Source of the DNA: an uncultured Flavobacteriales bacterium
GTDB lineage: Bacteria; Bacteroidota; Bacteroidia; Flavobacteriales_D; Sanyastnellaceae
Assembly (NCBI GenBank): GCA_938085425.1
Contig: CALKGQ010000002.1
Location: 1-64,000, forward strand
DNA length: 64,000 nucleotides
Direction: 5' to 3'
Every line of letters begins with the position of its first letter. Positions within the stretch are counted from its first letter, which is position 1. Positions 53,646 through 62,437 of this stretch are shown here, piece by piece. The translations under genes were made by a program, and so were the position numbers. Below the pieces are notes generated by a model. It made no database searches. It was not told the DNA's origin and saw only the letters and a program-made list of their open reading frames with translations.

Positions 53646-56600
53646 TCAAGGGTCCTCCACCAAGACAGCGTCCACAAACCCTTCCTTGAAGGCCTCTTCC
53701 AGAATGGCTTTGGCCTCCGCCAGGTCCACAAAAGAGCGCGAGAAATAAGTGGTTTGACCCATCACTTCCACCGATCGAACGCCCCAGTCTCTCGACCGGA
53801 GCAGCAAAACAGCCACCTCTCCCGAGGGAACCCTTCCAAAATACCTTGCAATGTCAATGTGCCATGTCGAAGGCGTGGTCTTCTTCCTTTTCACGGGAGA
53901 CTCTTGTGGGGAGGCCGCCGTCTCTGTTCGGACCATCTCTGGCAACGTGACAGCCTGCGGGTTGGCCATTTCTTCTTGCTCTGTCTCCGATGGTTGGGCG
54001 GGGGCGTTCCGAGTGGCGTTTGGATCGGCTTCCTTCTGCACAACAGATTCATCGGGGCCCAACACCAACCTTTCCCCACCACTCAATTGGACCAAAAACG
54101 CATCTTGAAACGGTGCGAGTTGCTTCAGCTCAGCAAGACGACCAGAAGCTTTCTCTCGCGAGGCGCGAACCCCAGCGTACCACCTCGCAAGGCCATCTTC
54201 GAACTTTTCGAAGACCAGCTGCTCCCCGGCCATGTCGATCCAGTCTGCCTTGGGCAAACCACGGAAAGCACCTACTTGGACGGCATACCATGTCCCCACT
54301 AGATTCCCCAATTCAACTGGTGCGCCAAAAAGCCACTTTGGCGCAACATCTCTCGACGTGGGATCTTCCTGGGACATCGCAGGGTCGGAAACAGCTTTGG
54401 GGTCAGCCTCGCCTGCTGCGTCTGGGTCCCTCCCAGCCGGCTGTCCTTGTGTTGAAGAAGCCGCTGTTCTGTTGCGGGTCCATCCTTGGTCCCCTCTTTC
54501 AACTTGGTAGGCGTCTTGAATGCCTTGGGCAACCGTCCATCTCAAGAGTTCCTCGAGGGCCCCTTCCCTCTTGGTTTGCTGCTGAGGAAATACCAGCACC
54601 CAGCGTTTCAAACCTGATTTGCCAATTTCCGAGTGCAAAAACGTTCCCAGAGGCAGTTGCTGAACATCTGGCGCGCTTCGGAACCATCCCAGCTGCAAGC
54701 CCATATCTCCTGCTTGCGCCTGCGGACTTTCTGGCTTGTTTCCAGTTCCCGACCAAATGCTGTCCCGCACTGCTGCGTTGGCCAAAACGTCATTCTCCTG
54801 AAACGGTGGCTCTGGCGCAGGGTCAGCCGATGAAGTCGGGTCCAACTCTTGGGCCTGCGCTTCTCTGGTCAATGTCTGCGCCCATTCAACACGGGCGCGG
54901 TCCAAAATGGGCATGATCGAGGGGGGCCACTCCTCCTGCAAGGCCACCGCCTCCTCCGGCGACTTTTGTCCGTTGTCGGGGTCCGTGCCCCAATGCGAAA
55001 GCAACCAAGAGGCCCTCAAGAGCTCCACCGACTTCAAACTTGGTGTTTGGGCACCCTGCCATTCCAATTCCAAAGCCTCCTGGGCTTCCGTCAACCAATC
55101 GGGGAACATTGTTGGCGACTCGTCAGAGCCATCTACACCCAACAGCCCTGTGCGCGACAAATCCGAGGACACCCGCGGGTCGACTTGTGCACGTTGCGCC
55201 AATTCTGACAAATCGCTGGTTTGGCCCGTGTGGTGCTCGAGCCAAGCCAACCAGGCCGATTCCCATGGAAGCGAGGGATTCACTGACTCAGTTTGACGTT
55301 CCCAAAGCTCTTCCCAGCTGTCTTGGACCATTTGTCCCATGTCCTCAACGCGGTCCACCCTGCCTCCTTCAGCACCTGCCCCATCGACGTTCGTGCCCAT
55401 CCCAACGGCCTCGGAAGTCTCTGATGCCCCACCATTCGACGACGCAAGGACCTTGCCTCTGTGCTCCTCCAGGACAGATGAGCAGGTGATGGTCAAGGCA
55501 CGCCACATGCCCAAGGTTCTGGCTTGCACCTCAGCATCCAGGGGCTCTGGCCACTCCATCGCGTCCAAAACCGTCAAGCGGTCGCGGCATGAAGACAGGA
55601 ATTGTGTCAATTGAGCTTCAAGGCCTTCGACCTCGAGCGCATTCGTCCCCCTCAAGGCATTGCCTTGAGGGGAGGCATCCGCCGCAGCGGAAAACGTCAA
55701 TTCCGCCAAGGCCTGCAATTCCAATTCTGCTTTCCCCAAGTCCCATGCTTCAGTCTGTGCCCAAGGCGCCCAAAAATCCACATCCCCTGCTTGCTGTCGC
55801 GAAATGGCCCAGACCAAATCCGTCCCCGAAGCATCTGAAGACAGCGATTGATGAAGTTGGCCAAGAGCCGCAACTTGGCCCGACTTCCAGGGCACCTCAA
55901 CCCAACCTCCATCGCCCAACAAACCCTTTTTGTCTTTGACCTCTGGCAACAAACCCAGGTCGTGCAAATCACCTTTGGCTGCCCAGAGTCTTTGTGCTTT
56001 CCGGCCCACGGCCTCCAAATCCAAGGTGCCTGTGGGCCAGGCATTGGCAGCCCGGTCAATGGCGACACTCAAAGCTTCCTCCCAAGCCGCCTCCTGTCCT
56101 AGCACCTCAGCCGCTGCAAGAGACAGCAGGGCTTCCACTGCTGCGTCTTCGACATTTTGGGCCTGTTTCTGTCTGGCCATTCGCCACGCGGAAGGCGAGC
56201 CAAAATCCTTGGGCGGCACAGGATCTATGGCCCAATTTGGCGTGTAGGCACTCAACAAGGATGCGGCAATGGCACGTTCCTCGTTTTGGGTTTCAGTCCA
56301 CCACGGATACGACTGAAACTTCACCAAGCGCCTCTCCTTCGCAGGGAGTTCAGCAGCCAAAAGCACAGGCTCGTCGTCCGGTTCCCACAACCTCCACTCG
56401 GGGTGGGCGGGTTGCGCTGTGGCCAAGTTCCATCCCCACTGCAATCCGGATTGCGCTTCCACCTTTTGGGCCAGAGGAGAAGCCTTCAATGTAGTGGCTT
56501 CGTTGGAATGGGTCATGGTCATGCGCTGGCGCACAACACCTGCCTCTTCGGTTTGGGGCAAGGCGTAGGTGCCTTCAACCTGCAGGCCATCTTTGCCTGT

Positions 56601-57824
56601 GAATTGGTAGCGAATGGTCTGCCCTGAAGCAAGGGCCAAATCCCATTGGCCTTTCTCCTGCGTGACGTCGATCGAGGCCAGTGGCTGGGCCGTCGCGGCG
56701 TCGTACACCACCAATGTACCCGGAACCACCTCCCCGTCCACTTCCCACTGGGTGGTCAGCACCACCGGACGTTGAGGAGCGCCATCCAATTCAAACTCCC
56801 ACACCTCGGGAGCGCCAAAGACGCCTCCTCTGTTGGTCACAAGCCAGCCTGAATAAGTCTCCGAACCTGGATAAATGGCAAGGTCATCGTGCACGGAATT
56901 GAAGAGCGGACCAAGAGGCTCCGGATCGGTCCAATTTGCACCGTCCCATTGGGTCTGGAACAAGTCAAATCCACCCATGGTGCCAGGGCGATTCGAAGAA
57001 AAAAACAAGGTCCTGGTGTTGGCGTTCCAGACCGGATTTTTCTCATCAAACTCTGAATTCACAGGGGCAGGCAAACGCTGGTGGTTGAGGAACCCTCCTT
57101 CTTCTGCCACGTCTGCTGAAAAGACATCCAAACCACTCGTTCCTTTGCCGTCGATGCCATGGTGATAGAGCACGCCATCCGATCTTGAAAAGGCGATGGG
57201 CGCATAAAGCCCCAATTTTGAATCCTGTTTGGATTGCAACTCCTCTGGGGTGGCCATCAACCGTGTCCCTTCACGGCCCCATGAGATGTATCGGTGGAAG
57301 GATGCCTGAGGCAACTCGAAATCATCGAGCTTGACCAAGTCTTGCCGCCATTCGAAGCCTTCAGGCAGTCGTTCTGATTGGGCAAGTGCAACCTGTGCCT
57401 CCTGCTTCCAGATGGCCTTTTTGGGCGCACTGGCCAAGGCAACCTTCAGCCAACTTTGGGCCTCCAGGCCTTCGCCTTGGAGCATCCAGGCCCTGCCCCA
57501 CCAGAACGCCAATTCTGGAGATGGACTTCCCTCCAATTCTTCCCACAAAGACGCGAGGCGCTGGATCCCCTCCGGACGCATTTGACCATCGTGCAAAAGG
57601 GTCACTGCGTAGCGCATCTGCAATTCTGCATCGGTTCCATTCACACTCAGCAGCTCAGACAACTGCTGGTGGGCCACTGCCCAGTCCTTTTGGTGGAATG
57701 CCGACAAGGCTTTCTCTCGCAATTCCTCTTGGGTCAGCGTCGCCTGCCCAGAGGCCATTCCTGAGCACAACAAACAGGACAGCATCCATGCGCCCATTGG
57801 CCAGGCAAAAGAAAGGTGTTTCAT
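53646..57824 (-). CDS. Large envelope protein with TPR, PD40 and SPOR-like regions, 1,392 aa
   Basis: A signal peptide (MKHLSFAWPMGAWMLSCLLCSG) is followed by a helical TPR-like region (residues about 25-150). A PD40/WD40-like propeller part comes next (about 190-420; YAPIAFSRSDGVLYHHGIDG, NTRTLFFSSNRPGTMGGFDLF). Then there is a carboxypeptidase-regulatory-like segment, about 600 residues of helical W/E/A/Q-rich sequence without a recognised domain, and two SPOR-like regions at the end (WYAVQVGAFRGLPKADW and WHIDIARYFGRVPSGEVAVLLL). The TPR-PD40 front resembles the T9SS protein PorE, which ends in an OmpA domain. Here the peptidoglycan contact would come from SPOR, which binds denuded glycan strands. 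The start at 57824 is set by the signal peptide. Confidence 0.82.
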   Translation of the reverse strand: MKHLSFAWPMGAWMLSCLLCSGMASGQATLTQEELREKALSAFHQKDWAVAHQQLSELLSVNGTDAELQMRYAVTLLHDGQMRPEGIQRLASLWEELEGSPSPELAFWWGRAWMLQGEGLEAQSWLKVALASAPKKAIWKQEAQVALAQSERLPEGFEWRQDLVKLDDFELPQASFHRYISWGREGTRLMATPEELQSKQDSKLGLYAPIAFSRSDGVLYHHGIDGKGTSGLDVFSADVAEEGGFLNHQRLPAPVNSEFDEKNPVWNANTRTLFFSSNRPGTMGGFDLFQTQWDGANWTDPEPLGPLFNSVHDDLAIYPGSETYSGWLVTNRGGVFGAPEVWEFELDGAPQRPVVLTTQWEVDGEVVPGTLVVYDAATAQPLASIDVTQEKGQWDLALASGQTIRYQFTGKDGLQVEGTYALPQTEEAGVVRQRMTMTHSNEATTLKASPLAQKVEAQSGLQWGWNLATAQPAHPEWRLWEPDDEPVLLAAELPAKERRLVKFQSYPWWTETQNEERAIAASLLSAYTPNWAIDPVPPKDFGSPSAWRMARQKQAQNVEDAAVEALLSLAAAEVLGQEAAWEEALSVAIDRAANAWPTGTLDLEAVGRKAQRLWAAKGDLHDLGLLPEVKDKKGLLGDGGWVEVPWKSGQVAALGQLHQSLSSDASGTDLVWAISRQQAGDVDFWAPWAQTEAWDLGKAELELQALAELTFSAAADASPQGNALRGTNALEVEGLEAQLTQFLSSCRDRLTVLDAMEWPEPLDAEVQARTLGMWRALTITCSSVLEEHRGKVLASSNGGASETSEAVGMGTNVDGAGAEGGRVDRVEDMGQMVQDSWEELWERQTESVNPSLPWESAWLAWLEHHTGQTSDLSELAQRAQVDPRVSSDLSRTGLLGVDGSDESPTMFPDWLTEAQEALELEWQGAQTPSLKSVELLRASWLLSHWGTDPDNGQKSPEEAVALQEEWPPSIMPILDRARVEWAQTLTREAQAQELDPTSSADPAPEPPFQENDVLANAAVRDSIWSGTGNKPESPQAQAGDMGLQLGWFRSAPDVQQLPLGTFLHSEIGKSGLKRWVLVFPQQQTKREGALEELLRWTVAQGIQDAYQVERGDQGWTRNRTAASSTQGQPAGRDPDAAGEADPKAVSDPAMSQEDPTSRDVAPKWLFGAPVELGNLVGTWYAVQVGAFRGLPKADWIDMAGEQLVFEKFEDGLARWYAGVRASREKASGRLAELKQLAPFQDAFLVQLSGGERLVLGPDESVVQKEADPNATRNAPAQPSETEQEEMANPQAVTLPEMVRTETAASPQESPVKRKKTTPSTWHIDIARYFGRVPSGEVAVLLLRSRDWGVRSVEVMGQTTYFSRSFVDLAEAKAILEEAFKEGFVDAVLVEDP

Positions 57825-57871
57825 ACGTGATTTCTTCAAAGCGAAGGAAAGACGGGCAGGCGCAAAGGCCG

Positions 57872-57879
57872 TAGTTTTG
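57872..57879 (+). promoter_or_regulatory. Candidate pruA promoter, -7 box TAGTTTTG
   Basis: A perfect TAnnTTTG match 18 nt before ATG 57898. It excludes a TTG start at 57877 that would extend the frame by 7 codons. Confidence 0.45.
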
Positions 57880-57897
57880 GACTTCAAATCATTCACA

Positions 57898-59535
57898 ATG
57901 GCCCACGGAACTTTCAACGTACCCTATCCCATCAATGAACCGGTCCTGAGCTATGCTCCTGGTTCTTCTGAACGCGAGGCGCTTCAGGCCACTTACAAAG
58001 CCATGTACGACCAAGATCCAATCGAGGTCCCCATGTACATCGGATCCCAACGCATCACAACGTCGAACAAGCAGACGATGAGCCCTCCCCATGAACATGG
58101 GAAAGTGCTGGGCCACTTCAGCTATGGCACCAAGGAACATGTCCAACAAGCCATCGATGCTGCACTTGAAGCACGACCAGCTTGGTCTTCCTTGGGTTGG
58201 GAGCATCGGGCGGCCATTTTCCTGAAGGCAGCCGATCTTGTGGCAGGACCGTACAGGGCCAAAATCAACGCCGCCACCATGCTTTCGCAAGGAAAGAACT
58301 GCTTCCAGGCTGAAATCGATGCGTCGTGTGAATTTGCAGATTTCCTTCGCTTCAATGCCTACTATGCGCAGGAAATCCATGCACAGCAACCTGAAAGCTC
58401 TGACGGGCTTTGGAACCGACTTGAATACAGGGCCCTCGAGGGATTTGTGTTTGCCATCACTCCCTTCAACTTCACCGCCATTGCCGGCAACCTTCCAGCC
58501 GTGGCGGCACTGATGGGGAATGTCGTGGTTTGGAAGCCATCTGACACACAGGTCTACAGCGCCCAAGTCATCATGGACATTTTTCAAGCTGCTGGCCTCC
58601 CTGACGGCGTCATCAACATGGTGACCTGTGAAGGACCCGTGGCTGGAGAGGTGGTCTTCAAGAACCGCGACCTGGCAGGTCTGCACTTCACAGGGTCGAC
58701 CGGCGTATTCCGACATCTTTGGAAGACCATCGGAGAGAACCTTGAGCACTACCGAAGCTACCCTCGGATTGTCGGGGAAACAGGAGGAAAAGACTTTGTC
58801 GTTGCCCACAAGAGTGCCGACGTCAAGGCCGTGGCCACAGGCTTGATCCGAGGTGCGTTCGAGTACCAAGGCCAAAAGTGCAGTGCAGCTTCACGCGCCT
58901 ACATGCCCAAGTCCCTTTGGCCAGCCATCAAGGAAGAAATGGTGCGCGAAATGGCGACCCTTCAGATGGGTTCTCCAGCGGACTTTGGCAACTTCATCAA
59001 CGCAGTCATAGACCGGAGGTCATTCGACAAGATCAAGGGATACATCGAACACGCCAGTCAAGCACAGGATGCGCAAATCGTCGCAGGAGGTGGTTGCGAC
59101 GACAGCGTTGGGTATTTCGTGGAGGCCACGGTGATTGAAACGAGCAACCCGCATTTCAAATCCATGGTGGAGGAAATTTTTGGCCCTGTGTTGACCGTTT
59201 ACGTCTACAACGACCGAGATGAATCGTCCTTCGAAGACCTTCTGGATTTGGTCGACAGCACCTCGGAATACGCCCTGACAGGCGCCATCTTTTCAAACGA
59301 TCGATACGCTTTGGATTTGGCGTCCAAAAAGCTTGAGAATGCAGCAGGGAATTTCTATCTCAACGACAAGCCCACTGGCGCCGTTGTGGGCCAACAGCCA
59401 TTTGGTGGCGCACGCGGTTCAGGGACCAACGACAAAGCTGGTTCGTTCTTGAATTTGCTGCGATGGGTGAGCCCTCGCACCATCAAAGAGACCCTGGTGT
59501 CCCCTACCGATTACCGATACCCCTTCTTGGGCTGA
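57898..59535 (+). CDS. pruA: L-glutamate gamma-semialdehyde dehydrogenase
   Basis: The 545-residue aldehyde dehydrogenase is of the P5C dehydrogenase type: N-terminal NVPYPINEPVLSYAPGS, AITPFNFTAIAGNLP for NAD binding, FTGSTGVFRHLW, catalytic glutamate in GETGGKDFVVAH, nucleophile in EYQGQKCSAASRAY, and C-terminal GAVVGQQPFGGARGSGTNDKAG. It oxidises glutamate semialdehyde to glutamate, the second step of proline breakdown. It is a stand-alone enzyme without a fused PutA domain. It is divergent from the large SPOR gene and convergent with rnpB. Confidence 0.97.
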   Translation: MAHGTFNVPYPINEPVLSYAPGSSEREALQATYKAMYDQDPIEVPMYIGSQRITTSNKQTMSPPHEHGKVLGHFSYGTKEHVQQAIDAALEARPAWSSLGWEHRAAIFLKAADLVAGPYRAKINAATMLSQGKNCFQAEIDASCEFADFLRFNAYYAQEIHAQQPESSDGLWNRLEYRALEGFVFAITPFNFTAIAGNLPAVAALMGNVVVWKPSDTQVYSAQVIMDIFQAAGLPDGVINMVTCEGPVAGEVVFKNRDLAGLHFTGSTGVFRHLWKTIGENLEHYRSYPRIVGETGGKDFVVAHKSADVKAVATGLIRGAFEYQGQKCSAASRAYMPKSLWPAIKEEMVREMATLQMGSPADFGNFINAVIDRRSFDKIKGYIEHASQAQDAQIVAGGGCDDSVGYFVEATVIETSNPHFKSMVEEIFGPVLTVYVYNDRDESSFEDLLDLVDSTSEYALTGAIFSNDRYALDLASKKLENAAGNFYLNDKPTGAVVGQQPFGGARGSGTNDKAGSFLNLLRWVSPRTIKETLVSPTDYRYPFLG

Positions 59536-59562
59536 TCCATCGAGAAATCCATTGAAACGGGA

Positions 59563-59592
59563 GAGGGAGAACGCGTTTCCGCATTCTCCCTC
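59563..59592 (-). terminator. Hairpin terminator at the 3' end of rnpB
   Basis: GAGGGAGAA (59563-59571 on plus) pairs with TTCTCCCTC (59584-59592). The loop contains a further GCG/CGC pairing. It lies between convergent pruA and rnpB and may serve both, although neither side has a long T run. Confidence 0.6.
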
Positions 59593-59595
59593 AAA

Positions 59596-59926
59596 AAGCA
59601 CGGTGTAAGCCGGATTCTGTTCCCCGAAGGGCTCCGCCATTGATCTGATGCGACCTACCCTCTGACTCAGGCGGGAAGCCCTCAAACGTCAGTTTACATG
59701 GTCTTGCAACCCACAAGGTTTACCCAAGCCGCATGGTCACCCAATGCGCTGGTGGGCTCTTACCCCACCTTTTCAGCCTTGCCTGTGCCCGAAGGCCATC
59801 GGCGGTTTGAATCTCTGTGGCACTGTTCTGTCACATTCCGTTGAATGCGCCTTCCCTTTCGGAAAGTGTGGTTCCCTATGTTGTCCGGACTTTCCTCCCC
59901 ACAAGTGAGGCGGCGGAGTCAACCGT
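59596..59926 (-). ncRNA. rnpB: RNase P RNA component, bacterial type A
   Basis: About 331 nt on the minus strand. Conserved elements appear in order: GGGGAGGAAAGTCCGG near the 5' end (P4 and CR-I), the ACAGAA element, a GTGGGGTAAGAGCCCACC hairpin loop typical of the specificity domain, GGGTAAACC, and near the 3' end the universal AGGGTAGGTCG and ACAGAATCCGGCTTA. A short P1 (ACGGT with ACCGT) closes the ends. It processes the 5' ends of pre-tRNAs. Ends are set by P1, by the upstream promoter box and by the downstream hairpin, and may be off by a few nucleotides. Confidence 0.95.
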
Positions 59927-59930
59927 TTGA

Positions 59931-59938
59931 CAAAAATA
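59931..59938 (-). promoter_or_regulatory. rnpB promoter, -7 box TATTTTTG
   Basis: A perfect TAnnTTTG match on the minus strand. The expected RNA 5' end, judged from the P1 helix, is about 4-5 nt downstream of the box. This calibrates the box-to-start distance for other promoters in the window. Confidence 0.6.
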
Positions 59939-59963
59939 CGACATCCACCCACATGACCTCCTT

Positions 59964-59971
59964 TACTTTCG
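59964..59971 (+). promoter_or_regulatory. -7 promoter box TACTTTCG, 4 nt before the PD40 lipoprotein ATG
   Basis: TACTTTCG-TGGC-ATG, one base from consensus. It has the same TGGC spacer as accD and the LTD gene. Confidence 0.45.
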
Positions 59972-59975
59972 TGGC

Positions 59976-61100
59976 ATGAAAATGACCTGTTGCGCTCCCT
60001 TTGTCGCCCTCTTGGCTTCTGCCGTCCTTTTGACCCAATGCCAAGGCGGTGACCCCAACGTTATTCCCCTTGAGGATGCCACAAACTCAGACTCCGACTC
60101 CCTGAAGTACGAAGGGGAAACGCATTTGGCCAACTTGCGTCAGCTCACCTACGGAGGCGACAATGCTGAAGCCTATTGGGCATTTGGAGGAGACCAGCTT
60201 GTCTATCAAACCACCCAACCTGCTGCGGGAATCGCTTGCGACCGCATTTGGATCATGCCCCTGGACCCTCAGGGAAGTGCCGACGGCCACCGGGGGCCGT
60301 ACCAGGTGAGCAATGGACTGGGAAGGACCACGTGCCCCTATTTCCTCCCTGGAGACACAACGGTGGTGTTCGCCTCCACCCATGCTGCCGACACAGCGTG
60401 TCCAGCCGTGCCCGAGCGCGGTCCAGAGGGACGGTACGTTTGGCCCATTTACAACACCTACGACATGTACATCCAAAACCTGTCCACTGGAGAAATGAAC
60501 GCCATTGCAGCAAGCGACGCCTACGACGCCGAAGCCACTGTCAGCCCTCGTGGGGACAAGATGGTGTTCACGAGCACCAGAGACGGGGACTTGGACCTCT
60601 ACACATGCAACTTGGATGGGTCTGAGGTCCATCGGGTCACCGATGCTTTGGGCTACGATGGAGGGGCCTTTTTCTCCCCTGATGGCGAATGGCTCGTTTG
60701 GAGGGCTTCCCGCCCCTCCACTCCTGAGGACATTGAGAACTACAAAGGGCTCTTGGCCGAGGGCCTTGTCGAGCCCACAGCCATGGAGTTGTTTGTGGCC
60801 AGAACCGATGGAAGCGAAATGCGCCAGGTCACTGACCTCGGAGGGGCCAACTGGGCGCCTTTCTTCCACCCCGATGGCAAGCGCATCTTGTTCTCCTCCA
60901 ACCATGCCACAGGACGTTTCCCCTTCAACATTTACATGATTGACGTGGACGGCAACAACTTGACCCAGATCACCTTTGACGAGGCGTTTGACAGCTTCCC
61001 CATGTTTTCTCCGGATGGCCGCCAATTGGCGTTCAGTTCCAACCGAAACAATGGACGCACCCGAAACACCAATCTTTTTGTGGCGGATTGGGTCGACTGA
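59976..61100 (+). CDS. PD40/TolB-like beta-propeller lipoprotein
   Basis: The 374-residue protein has a lipoprotein signal ending at Cys22 (AVLLTQCQGG). It then has at least five PD40 repeats with the motif S/F-P-D-G-x-x-(L/I)-x-F-x-S: ATVSPRGDKMVFTSTRDGDLDLY, FFSPDGEWLVWRAS, FFHPDGKRILFSSNHA and MFSPDGRQLAFSSNRNN. This TolB-like propeller probably binds proteins or peptides in the periplasm. No catalytic prolyl-oligopeptidase domain follows. The pseudouridine synthase gene starts 18 bp after the stop. Confidence 0.9.
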   Translation: MKMTCCAPFVALLASAVLLTQCQGGDPNVIPLEDATNSDSDSLKYEGETHLANLRQLTYGGDNAEAYWAFGGDQLVYQTTQPAAGIACDRIWIMPLDPQGSADGHRGPYQVSNGLGRTTCPYFLPGDTTVVFASTHAADTACPAVPERGPEGRYVWPIYNTYDMYIQNLSTGEMNAIAASDAYDAEATVSPRGDKMVFTSTRDGDLDLYTCNLDGSEVHRVTDALGYDGGAFFSPDGEWLVWRASRPSTPEDIENYKGLLAEGLVEPTAMELFVARTDGSEMRQVTDLGGANWAPFFHPDGKRILFSSNHATGRFPFNIYMIDVDGNNLTQITFDEAFDSFPMFSPDGRQLAFSSNRNNGRTRNTNLFVADWVD

Positions 61101-61118
61101 TGACGACCTTTGGACCCC

Positions 61119-61694
61119 ATGACGCTTTACGAATCCTACATGCTCTACAAGCCTTTTGGCTTGCTGAGTCAATTCACTGATGAAGGCCACAAGAAGGGAT
61201 TGTCCTCCATGGAGTTGCCTTGGGCCAAAGATGTGTATTCCATTGGCAGGCTGGATGCCGACAGCGAAGGATTGCTTCTCTTCACCAACAACAACAGGCT
61301 GAAGACGCAACTTCTCGACCCAGATGAAGCGCACAAAAGAACGTACCACGTTCAAGTGGAAGGCAATCCAACAGAGGCTCAGCTTGAGGAACTTCGACGC
61401 CCCATGACCCTTCGCATCAAGGGCAAGAACTTTGTGACACGTGGCTCCGAGGCCCAATTGATTGAACCCGATTGGCCGCCTCGCAACCCTCCCATCCGCG
61501 AGCGCAAATCGGTCCCCGACGCCTGGCTTGAAATCACCTTGACCGAGGGAAAAAACCGACAGGTCAGGAAGATGACTGCTGCGGTGGGTCTTCCCACGCT
61601 CCGACTCATCCGGGTGGCCATGGGGCCATGGACTCTGGGCGATTTGACACCGGGTCAATGGAAAGAGTTGCCACCACACCGTTGGACCAAGTGA
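61119..61694 (+). CDS. RsuA/RluE-family rRNA pseudouridine synthase
   Basis: The 191-residue short-form enzyme (no S4 domain) has MLYKPFGLLSQFTDEG, the catalytic aspartate in SIGRLDADSEGLLLFTNN, YHVQVEGNPT and LTEGKNRQVRKMTAAVGLPTLRLIRVAMGPW. The lack of an S4 domain and the length resemble E. coli RluE, which modifies 23S rRNA U2457, but the target here is unproven. ATG 61119 is preferred over a TTG at 61110. Its 3' end overlaps the PlsC gene by 37 bp. Confidence 0.93.
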   Translation: MTLYESYMLYKPFGLLSQFTDEGHKKGLSSMELPWAKDVYSIGRLDADSEGLLLFTNNNRLKTQLLDPDEAHKRTYHVQVEGNPTEAQLEELRRPMTLRIKGKNFVTRGSEAQLIEPDWPPRNPPIRERKSVPDAWLEITLTEGKNRQVRKMTAAVGLPTLRLIRVAMGPWTLGDLTPGQWKELPPHRWTK

Positions 61695-62437
61695 AAGACG
61701 CGCGTTGGGTGCTCGCGCCTCTGAGAACGCTGGTGGCCGTTGCCCACACTGCCTTTTGCAGTGCGTTTGGATTGTGTGCCATGGCCCTTCGTTTGGCTGA
61801 TGGAGACTGGGTCATGTGGAATGTGGGAAGGAGAATGTGGAGCAAGCCCATGCTTCACTGGGTGGTTGGCGCGAAGTGGTCTGTGGAAGTGCACCCTGAG
61901 ACAGCGCAGTTGGCCGCCTCTCATCAAGGTTTGGTTCTTGTGGGCAACCACACAAGCCTGTTGGACATCAATGCCGCCTTTGCTGCCATCCCCACGCCCA
62001 TCGTCTTTTTGAGCAAGGCCAGCATCCGCAAGGTCCCACTTTTGGGAAGGATCAATGAGAAAGCAGGAACGGTATTTGTCGAGCGTGGCAACCGCGCATC
62101 CTCAGAAAAGGCCATTGCCCATTTGACAAAGACCTTGGCAAAAGGCCGCAGTGTACTTGTCTTCCCCGAGGGAACCCGGTCCAAAGATGGACGCCTGATG
62201 CCGTTCAAAAAAGGAGCGTTTCACTTGGCCGCGGCAGCGGGCGCACCCATCGTCCCCATGCACATCGAAGGCACCCACGCCATTCTTCCAGCCAATGGTT
62301 GGACGCTGCGTCCAGTCACATCCAACATCCGTGTGCGCATAGGTGCGCCATTGCCTTCAGGGGACAGTGTCGAAGAAACCACAAAGCGCGCTGAAGAACA
62401 GGTTCGGGCGCTCGGTCAGGCAGGTGTGCCTGCTTGA
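61658..62437 (+). CDS. 1-acyl-sn-glycerol-3-phosphate acyltransferase (PlsC-type)
   Basis: The 259-residue membrane-associated protein has an N-terminal hydrophobic segment (TLVAVAHTAFCSAFGLCAMAL), motif I NHTSLLDINAAF, FLSKASIRKVPLLG, motif III FPEGTRSKDGRLMPFKKGAF and motif IV IVPMHIEGTHAI. It converts lysophosphatidic acid to phosphatidic acid. The ATG at 61658 lies within the pseudouridine synthase gene; 61628 is possible. The 3' end overlaps the convergent flavoenzyme gene by 22 bp. Compared with the 382-residue acyltransferase at 4503, this is the canonical PlsC. Confidence 0.93.
   Translation: MERVATTPLDQVKDARWVLAPLRTLVAVAHTAFCSAFGLCAMALRLADGDWVMWNVGRRMWSKPMLHWVVGAKWSVEVHPETAQLAASHQGLVLVGNHTSLLDINAAFAAIPTPIVFLSKASIRKVPLLGRINEKAGTVFVERGNRASSEKAIAHLTKTLAKGRSVLVFPEGTRSKDGRLMPFKKGAFHLAAAAGAPIVPMHIEGTHAILPANGWTLRPVTSNIRVRIGAPLPSGDSVEETTKRAEEQVRALGQAGVPA

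Noticed and set aside
60087-61679. Minus-strand ORF of 530 aa
   Set aside because: It lies opposite the PD40 lipoprotein and pseudouridine synthase genes, both with clear motifs. Its translation has no domain pattern, and long antisense frames are common at this base composition.
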